DNA of 64,000 nt. It comes from Nageia nagi (taxonomy: Eukaryota > Pinophyta). Of this stretch, positions 55,341 to 64,000 are shown piece by piece; the stretch's first letter is position 1; every line of letters begins with the position of its first letter. The position numbers and the translations under genes were made by a program. The stretch is from positions 82,088,001 through 82,152,000 of the forward strand of contig JBITNC010000001.1 in assembly GCA_050084985.1 (NCBI GenBank), read 5' to 3'. Below the pieces are notes generated by a model that did no database searches, had not been told where the DNA came from, and saw only the letters and a list, made by a program, of their open reading frames with translations.

Positions 55341-56677
55341 TGTTGGTATGTTTTTCTTTCCTCGCTCAAAACATGCACAAGAGTTGGAGGAAACAACATT
55401 ACTTGTTCTTGCCTAAAAGGATTGGTTACCCAAGCGCTCACATGGAATATGTTCTTAATGGTTCAAGAGTCAGAGATGCATGTTGTTAACCGTATACAAG
55501 GGAAACTCACATCGGGATTCCTTTCCTTATTGAGGAAAGATTGCAAATGTGAACAAAAACGAAGAAAGATCACAAATGCAGGGAAAAAAGATGAGGATAA
55601 ATGCAAGGGAATGCAAGGAAAGGAAAGGATCTATGAGGGCGTCACCAGGGATACAGTGCCTCGGCAGGTCGTCTTCAAATTCATTAAGGTTGATACACTC
55701 ACTATCATGTCGGGCAGTAAATCGCAAATATGCTTAAATCACTACCAGACAAGAGCAAGAAGCTGTGGGCTCTTTATGGAAGACTCAATGGAAAGGGATA
55801 AAGATGGAGTGAGGCCATAAGTGCAGTAACCTAGCCGAATGATATAAAGACAAGTTGTAAGCCTCAGAATATATCCACTTGCGTGCAAACTATGCAAAGA
55901 AAAGGATCAGACTCTTTCACAAAATAATCAATATGCAATTCATAGAAAGAACCATTAAGATATGCATAATCCCACAAATGATGTTCCTCATAGTATGAAT
56001 ATGGTTTTATTCCTCTAAACAAAACACATTCATATTGATTTTCAATAACAGAACATGCATAGAACCCCTTATGCAGCAATCTTCTATACAATGGAATGTG
56101 AATCTTATGATATGCAAAAGCTCAAAATGATTATACGAATGAACTCAATAGCCACAATCTCAAGATGCAAGAACTCCAATATATGATGCTTTCATTATGT
56201 GCAAAGTCCCATGCAAAAATAGTACAAGATCATATCATAAATTCCTCATGCAAAATGGGGTATAAATAGGTCATTAGAAGTGATGCCCTAAAGGCATCAA
56301 ATTTGATACGACATGCACACACGCAACACACATATCGATACAAAATCAGATATCATCACGCAAGACTATGTAAGTGGCATCTAAAGCTGACAAAATATAG
56401 ATGCCATAGTTGCAATGCATCTACTCTACATCTATTCTATCCAACATGAAATTAGATATGCAATAAATAGACTGCAAAGGTCTGACATCAAAACCGGCTG
56501 GAGCAAAACCTCATCCCTGCACTGATTAGAGTCATGAACAAATCTGACAAATTTGATTTGGCAAGAGCAAAACCTAATCCCTACGCCAGTCAAAACAAAG
56601 TAAAGTCTGACAAGCAACCTGTATGCATTAAACATAAAGTAAAGGTACTGCAGAAGAAGCCTACAAGTGAATAAGAT

Positions 56678-59420
56678 CTAGGCCAGATCTGATTCAGTAC
56701 GGGCGGAGTTCCACTACTCGCTGGTGAGACCATAGGATTCGATGGTCTCCCCCAAAGAACGCAGCGGTCTTCTGCATGCCACTAGAGGTCATACCAATGG
56801 TACTACCATTTTGTCGGAACTAATCCTCAATCTTCTTGATAGTGGCCTGCATTTGGTACCTCTAGATGACCATTCGCCTCTCGTGCACGATAGGAAGTCC
56901 TACCTTCAACAAGTTTAGATCCTCGACCTCAAGATGCTCCTGGATCAGATTCTGGGCCTCTACCAATACTGCTTCCTTCTTTTGAACATTATTATCCTCC
57001 TCTTGGAATTTAAGCTCGTAAAGATATTCGCTCATTTGCTCCTCCACTTCCTTTCACAAGGGGATCCTTACTTTGAGAACACCATTGCACTTCTCGAGTG
57101 CATGGTTCAACCAATCATGGTGATAGGTGAACTCATGGCAGTAGACCAATTTCTTGGGATTATCGGCAAAAGTGTGCTATAGGTGGGAGACATTGGGAAG
57201 GTAACTATCCAACTGGCCGAGGTGAGTAGTCATCTGACCTCTAAGATCCCTAATCTAAATACCCTCGGCTAGAAGCTTGTAAATGCGTGAAGACAATCTC
57301 TCGACGGTCTCCACCATCTCATTCTTGAGACGCTCCTTCATGAGTTCCCACCCCTCATGGAAGGAAGTTTGTTTTCGCAAATGCAAGGGAGTGGTGCTAA
57401 TTTTCTGGAACTCCTTTATAATTTTCCGACTGGCTGTGAGCTCCTTTGATTTCTTCATTTCCCTTTTAGCTTCAAAGCCTTCCTGTTCCATGACTGCAAC
57501 CTTCTAGGTAACAATGTGTTTCCTGGCCGTTAACCCTAGCTTGACTGGCATCTTGAAATTTTTGATAACACAATCCTCGGCCCTTTGAGGATGCTTCTCC
57601 TTGGAGTAGCAATGGCTGATTGAGATCTCCTTTCGAGAGGTGGAGACAAAAGTGTCCACCCTTCGAATTTTCTCCCCATCCAAAAGTTCTTCTTCCCCTT
57701 CCTCAAACTGCAAGTCCTGTTCTATATCTTCATCGCGAGCCATACTCATGCTGAGGGCTCTAAGGCATGCATCTAGATCAAGGTTTGGATGTTCGATCGC
57801 TGGTCGACAGGGAAACCTTTGAACCCACAACATTCCTTTATCAACTTTCTTAGCCTCCTTTGCTAGGGTAGTTGGAACTACCGCTATCTCCTTGCCCTAG
57901 TGCTCTTCTTGCCTTCTCTTCTTCTTTTGTTCTTCTATTTCTCCATCTTCTTCTTCATCTCCTCCACTACCACCTAGAGATATGCCTGTATTTCGAAGCT
58001 GGGAAGATTTATCATGACTCCTCTTAGTAGAGGTTTTACGCGAGGGAGACCTTTTCTTGGGTTCAGCAGGAGACGAATTGGAGGCAACCACCTCTCTAGC
58101 GCACTTGTGGCCAAGTATCTGGACATCATCATCATAAGTGCCTACATCCACTATCTCATCTTCCGGGATGAATTCTACTTCCGTCTCATCAGGTGCTGAA
58201 GCACCAATGGCTATGTCTTCTAGCGGAGGTGAATGGGCAGCGTTGGCATCACCTCCCTCTTCTTCTTCTCTCTGGTTCTCTGACTCTTCTGCAAAGTCTT
58301 CAGCCATACGGTCAAGGTTTCCATCAGCATCTTCATCAGAAGAAGAGGAAGAGGTCTTGGAGCTGCTAGAACTTTGCTGTAAAGGGGGAACTTTCCCTCT
58401 TTGTCCAGGAGAATGGGTCGATTTGGAAGGAATCGCTTCCATGGGGGAGTCACTCCCACATGCTGTGTTTATCTCATCGTCCAGCAAATCTAAAGGGAGA
58501 GCACAATACCCAACATCTTTGAGGTCAGCTTCCAACACACTACGCTTACTGGGCCCTAGAAGGAGCTCTCTCGAGGCCTCTTGCCTTTTTCCTGCAAAAA
58601 GCAAGGGCTTCTCTTTTGGTGAGGACGTTGTGTGCACAGGAGATTTGATCTTCAAAGTGGCCTCCTTAGATCGGGGTTTGACAGTTTAAGGCCTCTGAGG
58701 AAGCTTTTCTGCCTAAAGGGGAGCCTTTTTTTTACTCAAATGAGCTGTGATGCGCGCAATTTCGCCTTCGTCCTACATGTTCCTATACATTTCTTCACCT
58801 CCCAAAGATTTGTGAGGAAATGCAATGGGCCAATGAAAAGCAATGTCATAGAAATGGGCAATCATCCCCTCAGGATCATAGTTCCTAGCAACAGCTTCCC
58901 TGAAGAAGTTATACTATTGTAACTCCTCCCGCATGTGTGTTGCCTCCAACCAAGTCTGACACACATATCCAGATATAGAAATAGGCAAATTGATGGTGGC
59001 GTTTTTCTTCTTCCAGACCTTCTCCTTCAGGAACAAGAGCTACCTGGCAAACTCCATGAGGACCAATCTATTGCTGACATACCTAGGCAGGAGCATTGGC
59101 TGCTCCTCCAAGCCATAAACTTTGATGTAGGTGAAGTCAACGTCATGCAAAAAAAAGTCTGCATGCACGCAAATAGCCTGGATAGCAACATAGGAAATCC
59201 TCTTCACCACGGACTCTCCCTTAATATCCTTGTAGATAGCATATTCCCAAGCATCAGTTTTTTCATAAAAATACTCAAATTTATTTTGGCACCATCATTT
59301 CTGGTATGTGCTCCACACGGGGTTGTTCTTCTCTCCCAATTACGTCTCAATAGCCAACTCCTTGGATCTGACCTTGTCATGCAATAACAGGTATACCAGG
59401 TAAGATTTCATGTAGAATCT
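56678..59420 (-). pseudogene. LTR-encoded protein of unknown function, copy C (solo LTR)
   Basis: The longest uninterrupted piece of this family: 57,897-58,655 (252 residues). It runs from a Lys/Pro linker through a Ser-rich run and an acidic region with DEIVDVGTYDDDVQI to a GDEEEDGEIEEQKKKRRQEE tail. The same frame continues past single stop codons at 57,897, 57,504 and 57,255 through a heptad-like, Glu/Lys-rich coiled-coil region to near 56,862. A one-base shift then precedes the ESDLA end at 56,678. The second domain (LMEFAR, LKEKVWKKKNATINLP, YDIAFHWPIAFPHK) is at 58,790-59,100. The N-terminal ~250 residues are missing. Substitutions relative to copy A look largely conservative. No known family. 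Confidence 0.78.
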
Positions 59421-59597
59421 CTAGGTGCTTGAGCATGCATGAAAAATGATGCGACCAGGCCCTGAAATGAGTGCAATGTCTTCTAATGTTCCTTCCTTGG
59501 TCCCATGTTTTAGGATGGATGCTTAAGCATGTATGGAAAATGATGCGACCAAAAAGAACGATGAAAATGAGATATGAAATGCTCAAGGAGAGGGTGA

Positions 59598-59605
59598 TAT
59601 TTATA
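59598..59605 (-). promoter_or_regulatory. LTR TATA box 2 (solo LTR)
   Basis: Minus strand CCTATAAATATCACCC, about 400 bases downstream of TATA box 1, upstream of the reading frame. Confidence 0.65.
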
Positions 59606-60000
59606 GGTTTGCTCTTGGGCCAGGTGTTACTCTCTTACCAACTCACTAAAAGGTCAAATAGGAAGCTTACAAACAAGGTCCCATGGATGGTGGAGGGTAC
59701 AAAAGGACCAGATAGGAATGGTGTGATTAGGAAATGAGGCTAAGGGACTTAGTCAATTTCCAACATACTAGAGCTCTTAACTCCCTTGTTGCATCCTTTT
59801 GGATGGGTGCTCAAAGCACATGCTTGAATCCTTGTGCCCAACCCTTAGCACACTTCCCAAAGTCTAAATCTGTGAACAAAACTTGAAAAAGGTGTAGGAT
59901 GTCCTTGTTCGCACATCCAGGAAGGGGAGCTTTTTCTCCTATCTACCCACGCTTTGGCCCTCCTCAATTTTGCAAACTGAAATGAAGGGAGGTGACTTCC

Positions 60001-60008
60001 CTTTTATA
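60001..60008 (-). promoter_or_regulatory. LTR TATA box 1 (solo LTR)
   Basis: Minus strand GGCTATAAAAGGGAAGTCAC, with ACACATGTCCCGCCTTGAAG just upstream; conserved with the 5' LTR (50,892-50,899). The hairpin array lies immediately upstream, in enhancer position. Confidence 0.7.
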
Positions 60009-60157
60009 GCCTTCAAGGCGGGACATGTGTCACCATGAGATAGGTGCAAGATGAGGTCCAGTGCATGCGCTTCCACTTGTCACTAACATCCAACACTTAG
60101 CTTATTTCCTCATCTCCATCCCAGCTCTAAAATTTGGCTAAGTGTTCTCTAAGCTGG

Positions 60158-60652
60158 TCGCACCCTTTGGGAGGAGTGCAAAACGACTCACTCCAATGCA
60201 TGCGACAACCTTCGAGGCTCCAAAAATATGCTAAGTGTGAAATTCCTGGTTGCATGGTTCCTGAAGAGTGCAAAGGGACTCACTCCAATGCATGCGACAA
60301 CCTTTGAGGCTCCAAAAATATGCTAAGTGTGAAATTCCTGGTCGCATGGTTCCTAAAGAGTGCAAAAGGACTCACTCCAATGCATGCGACAGCCTTTGAG
60401 GGGGAAAAAATACGCTAAGTGTGAAATTCTTGGTCGCATGGTTCATAAAGAGTGCAAAAGGACTCACTCCAATGCATGCGACTTGAGGCTCCAAAAATAT
60501 GCTAAGTGTGAAATTCTTGGTCGCATGGCTCCTGAAGAGTGTAAAAGGACTCACCCCAATGCATGCGACATCTTCAAAATGATGCCAAGTCTAAAACATT
60601 GGTCGCACCCTTTGAGAGGAGTGCAAAAGAACTCAACTGAATGCATGCGACA
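60158..60652 (-). repeat. Six 50-bp hairpins in a 92-bp tandem array
   Basis: Modules at 60,158-60,207, 60,250-60,299, 60,342-60,391, 60,434-60,483, 60,521-60,570 and 60,603-60,652, all exactly 50 bases. Starts step by 92, 92, 92, 87 and 82. Outer arms GTCGCATG/CATGCGAC; inner arms GAGTG/CACTC, extended to GGAGTG/CACTCC in the first. The spacer contains GAGGCTCCAAAAATATGCTAA. More decayed modules follow to 60,920. Confidence 0.92.
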
Positions 60653-61100
60653 TCAAAGGGGGGCAAGAAAAAATGCTAAGCATGAGATGAATCCCAACCT
60701 AGTCACACCTTCTCCAGAGGGTGCAAAAAGGGCTCCCTCAAAAACATGCGACAAGCTGAAAACATGCCTTTTCCTTGCATTTTTCGACAACATGATGACA
60801 AACAAGATGCAAAGTGGGTGAAATGCAAAAGGAAAGCCCTCAGAAGCCTTTTAAAATACATGATGTAAATCGCATGGTTGAAAGGAGGTGCAAAAATACT
60901 CTATGAAAAACATGCGACACGAAAAAAGTATACGAGAAATGACATTACTACTGTGAAAATGCAAACTATACATGTTTTCAACATCATCCGAAAGGTATGC
61001 ATCTTATTAGATAGATTTCATGCAATCTTTTCTTCCTTTACGTTTCCTGAGGGTCCTTAAAATTCAAAAAATTTTGGGGTGGTGTTGTGTAGCCACAACA

Positions 61101-61105
61101 ACAAG
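61101..61105. repeat. Target-site duplication ACAAG, right copy
   Basis: Matches 55,336-55,340. Confidence 0.92.
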
Positions 61106-61850
61106 ATTGATGAACATCATGCTAAACAAGGAGATGTCGTCAATGTGATCACAGTAGTCAAAGAGGTGTGTGCTAACTTGGGAAGAGGACGTCCATGCAA
61201 TGTTCCAAATCCAATTAACACTGAACAAGTAAGTGTCCCACCTGATCCTAAAGTTTACAGTATGATTGATCAATTAAAAAATACAGTAGCCAAGATTAGC
61301 TTGTATGATCTCATTTTTACTTCTCAAACTCATAGGGATGTTTTATATACTTTATTTAAGAATGAAACTGTTCCTCCTAACATTTCAACGGCTATATTTT
61401 TTGAGAAGCTCCAAACCATTAGGAAAAGTGACACTATCTCCTTTCACAAATCTGAAATACTCAACCAAGAACTACTAGATGAGTGTGCAGCTTTAAATAT
61501 CACCCCTTTGGTAGATGAATGGGAAGTCAAAAGAACCATAGTAGACAATGGTTCAATTGTGAATGTGTGTGCTAACCATTTTTTGACTCAATTACAAGAA
61601 AAAGGCGTAACCATCCCCCCATTAGAAGGATACTTTCAAAATTAGCGCCTATGATAGTTCTTCTAAGAAACCACTAGGCATACCTACCATCATGATTACC
61701 ACAAGAGTTAGAACTATTATAGCCAAGTTTCAGGTAGTTGATTCCAAGTTGTCTTACAACATGCTTTTAGGAAGACCTTGGATCCATAATATAGAAGTTG
61801 TTCCTTCTACATTACATGGTAGATTGAAATTTGAATTCCAATGAGAAGTA
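61106..61850 (+). pseudogene. Tat-like gypsy Gag end and protease
   Basis: Continues gag from 55,340 (IDEHHAKQGDVVNVI). Protease follows: ITPLVDEWEVKRTIVDNGSIVNV (61,500-61,565), with the active-site region as Asp-Asn-Gly-Ser. A frameshift near 61,640 leads to SSKKPLGIPTIM and YNMLLGRPWIHN (61,760-61,790), the second conserved half with the Gly-Arg-Pro-Trp loop. It cleaves the polyprotein. The frameshift and later stops inactivate it. Confidence 0.85.
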
Positions 61851-62350
61851 CATATAATCTTAGCTGATCCTAAACCCTATGCACTATGCAATGTTGCTGA
61901 CTTTGAGGAGATGGCCTTGCTTCCACCACTTTTCAAAATAGAACCCTTGGATGATCCCACACCGAAGGTAAATACAGAAAAACAGGTGCAAATCACAGAA
62001 ACAGTTATGGGCACTTACACAATAGATGATACAGACTTACTTGTGTCCGTTAAAGACTTGGGACAGCCTCAAATATTGGTTGTTTCAGGCCGCCAACATC
62101 ATGTTGTTCTGCATACAGGGCGCCAACGTCGTACGGTTGATGATGTCAATGACCCTTCCAGCTCTATTATGTCTGAAATGATGAACCAGTATTCTGCAGA
62201 CGATGTCCTCGTGTCTTCCAAATCAAGTAAAACCTTTCCTTCTACTTTTGCTCAAAATTATATAGTTAACAATTGCAAGTATAGGAGAGGAGGTTTAGGT
62301 GAAACTGAGCAAGGTATGTTTGATTTTTCTATTTTTCCACAAAAATAGCT
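61851..62350 (+). pseudogene. Protease-RT spacer
   Basis: Open frame 61,911-62,348 (145 residues) with no domain I recognise. It holds two GRQ-type repeats (SGRQHHVV, TGRQRRTV) and an acidic context. Similar long spacers are common in Tat-like elements. Confidence 0.6.
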
Positions 62351-62911
62351 TACTAAGACAAGTCTAGGTAGTGTTGGATAGGTCCAAAAAAAATGAGGTC
62401 CCATATAGTTTGTTAAAACATCTAATGAAATTGATGAAGATATGTGGATTGATCATATAGCTTGCCTCTTGCCTTTGATTGTTTCAGTATTGATGATAAT
62501 TTGCTTGAATACTTGGGGGCACATTTTGAATTGCCCATTTCTAACGAAAAACGTCATGCCTCTTATATGCTTCATGAGTATGCTTACTTTGGCCAAGAGG
62601 TCAATTTTCATGATGTGTTACAGGTTCAACCCGTAGAAGAAGCTGAGATTGTTGTTCCTACTATAGAGGATTTGCCATCATTATTACCAACAAAGAAGGA
62701 TCTCACCTTCCCACAAGAAGAGTTGCTAAACATTAACATTGGTAATACAAATAAGGAGAGATTGCTTCAAATTGGAGCAACCCTAGCCTCTTCCGAGAAA
62801 GAAAGATTTGCAAAGTGGCTAATGTTATTGCAGGAATTTGATATTAATGTGGAGAAGCAAGAATCCGTTAAAGGACAGGCCATTGCAGATCTGATAGCAG
62901 ATTTCCCTTAG
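62351..62911 (+). pseudogene. Pre-RT fused to the RNase H end, RT deleted
   Basis: Reads NEKRHASYMLHEYAYFGQE, then EELLNINIGNTNKERLLQIG and SSEKERF, normal pre-RT sequence. It then jumps directly to KWLMLLQEFDINVEKQ and GQAIADLIADFP, the normal C-terminal end of the Ty3 RNase H. The whole RT and most of RNase H are missing, with the junction near 62,815 and the frame intact across it. The element could not reverse-transcribe itself. Confidence 0.8.
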
Positions 62912-63069
62912 GAAGGTGAGGAGGTTGTCCACGAAGAATTTCCTAACATTTTTGAGGAGGAGCCACGACGCTAGCAGCCTGACGACCTATCAACAGGGCG
63001 CCAGCGGTGCAACTTTGAAGAGATCTTCGTCCTTGATGATTATATTTGTCTTCTAGAGGATGAGCCTGT

Positions 63070-63445
63070 AGTCTAGACACTGTATTTTGATGGTTCTAGA
63101 TGCATTCACGAAGCAGGGGCAGGTATTGTTTTGGTCTCCCCTACCAATCAAGTAATTCCTATTGTGTATAAATTGGATTTCAAATGCACTAATAATATGG
63201 TTGAGTATAAAGCTTTGATACTGGGATTGAAGGCGGCTTTAGAACTGAAAATCGCAGACATAGAAATTTATGGGGACTCATAGCTTGTCAACCAAGTGAA
63301 GGGTACTTATGATACCAAAGATGAGAAGCTAAGGCCTTATAGGGTGGTTGTGATTGAGTTGCTGGATAGGCTTGACAATTATACTATTGAGACCATTCCT
63401 AGGACTAATAACAAATATGCAAACGCTATGGCAAGTGCATCCACT
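63070..63445 (+). pseudogene. Second RNase H domain after RT-RNase H (Tat-type)
   Basis: Reads TLYFDGSRCIHEAGAGIVL (first Asp), NNMVEYKALILGLKAALEL (Glu) and EIYGDS followed at once by a stop (63,281-63,283), then LVNQVKGTYD and ETIPRTNNKYANAMAS. It sits between the RNase H end and integrase, the position known for the extra RNase H of Tat/Ogre-type elements. This contrasts with the giant element, where it lies before RT. Confidence 0.85.
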
Positions 63446-64000
63446 TTGATACCAATTGAGCTTGAAGATGAGGAGACCATTCTCACTATCCGTAAGTTAA
63501 GATCTCCATCTTACACAACTCATCTTCGTTCTATTCTTTCTTGTCTTATTGCCAATGATGATGTTTTTCAAGACTGGTATTTTGATATCTATAGCTACTT
63601 AAGAGACCAAAGTATTCCTTCTAGATATACTAAGAATGATAGACTAAGATTGAGAAGGACTGCTATGAAATATGTTATCATTGGTGATATTTTATATAGA
63701 AGATCCTTTGATGGTGCTTTGTTGAGATGTTTAACACAAGATGAGATAGCTCCTACTTTAGAGCAAGCTCATGATGCATTATGTGGTGGCCATTTTCATG
63801 ACAAAGCTTTTTATACAAAGATGATGAGAATATGGTACTATTGGCCCACTATGGAAAAAGATTGTCAAACTCATGTGAAAGCATGTGTGCCATGCCAAAA
63901 GCATGCAAACTTAAAAAAACAGCCCACTCAAGAACTCAATTCCATTATTTCTCCATGGCCCTTTGCTACTTGGCGCATAGATTTGATTGGCATGATTAAT
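63446..64000 (+). pseudogene. Tat-like integrase, N-terminal part, cut by window end
   Basis: Open to the window end. The zinc-binding segment reads CGGHFHDKAFYTKMMR, then YYWPTMEKDC and KACVPCQKHA (His, His, Cys-x2-Cys). The start of the catalytic core, with its first Asp in ATWRIDLIG, is at 63,970-64,000. Integrase joins cDNA to host DNA. No stop is visible in this part, but upstream RT loss makes the element defective. Confidence 0.88.

Larger units (their letters stand above)
55341..61100 (-). mobile_element. Solo LTR of the giant gypsy family
   Basis: 5,760 bases with target duplication ACAAG. On the minus strand it starts TGTTGTGGCTACACAACA at 61,100 and ends AAAAACATACCAACA at 55,341, the same termini as the 3' LTR at 32,016 and 25,706. 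No gag-pol is attached. It contains the hairpin array, two TATA boxes and the reading frame. Excision in silico restores the host gag frame exactly, so the boundaries are certain. Confidence 0.93.

Noticed and set aside
58138-58689. 183-residue plus-strand frame in the solo LTR
   Set aside because: Antisense image of the acidic/Ser-rich segment of the minus-strand frame; its composition mirrors the reverse complement.
60158-60652. CRISPR-like array (regular 92-bp repeats)
   Set aside because: Spacers are themselves repeated and not unique, the repeat unit is a 50-bp hairpin, and the context is a plant LTR; there are no cas genes.
55341-61100. A stand-alone DNA transposon with short inverted ends (TGTTG/CAACA)
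   Set aside because: The same sequence occurs twice flanking a gypsy core at 25,706-51,637 with a shared GATGA, which identifies it as an LTR.
1-64000. Host protein-coding, tRNA or rRNA genes
   Set aside because: I looked on both strands and found none I could support by eye; a tRNA or covariance scan was not possible here.

Overview
This window looks like intergenic DNA from a very large plant genome. I favour a gymnosperm (conifer-like), with modest confidence. The reasons are overall AT-richness, no recognisable host gene, and a dense nest of decayed LTR retrotransposons (Ty3/gypsy and Ty1/copia) with one LINE and hAT remnants. I saw no RNA gene or CRISPR array by eye. Almost every coding trace belongs to a mobile element, and most carry stops or frameshifts.

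Left part (1-24,950). Two hAT transposase C-terminal remnants (1-~860 and 7,364-7,504) flank AT-rich DNA with a ~295-bp tandem repeat (3,340-4,260) and a LINE remnant whose 5' piece is inverted (5,960-7,320). From 7,819 to 10,382 lies a field of 50-bp hairpin modules (GTCGCATG ... CATGCGAC). A fossil gypsy pol follows (12,184-13,775), with the order protease, RNase H, reverse transcriptase. At 18,480-22,235 a ~1.2-kb solo LTR is split by a young, internally deleted copia element (19,346-21,881; LTRs differ at one base).

Central part (25,706-51,637). This is one giant gypsy element on the minus strand, flanked by the target-site duplication (TSD) GATGA. Its LTRs are about 5.5-6.3 kb (25,706-32,016 and 46,153-51,637), and each carries a long minus-strand reading frame for an unrecognised ~1,100-residue protein. 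The LTR start (U3) carries the 50-bp hairpin modules and TATA boxes. The internal region (gag, protease, RNase H, RT, RNase H, integrase) is interrupted by a solo LTR (36,304-43,870, TSD AATGT). That solo LTR is interrupted in turn by a nearly intact copia element (36,785-43,101, TSD ATAAT). The giant element itself sits in an older minus-strand gypsy whose halves lie at 24,950-25,705 and 51,638-52,990.

Right part (52,991-64,000). A partial plus-strand LTR of the same style (52,991-~54,680) abuts a plus-strand Tat-like gypsy (gag, protease, fused pre-RT/RNase H remnant, second RNase H, integrase) that runs off the window. Its gag is split at 55,341-61,100 by a solo copy of the giant LTR (TSD ACAAG); removing it restores the gag frame. 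This third copy independently confirms the giant LTR termini and its internal protein frame.

The most interesting system is the giant gypsy family: its LTRs act as a gene-sized module in which a hairpin-rich U3 and TATA boxes lie upstream of a conserved, unidentified reading frame on the same strand.
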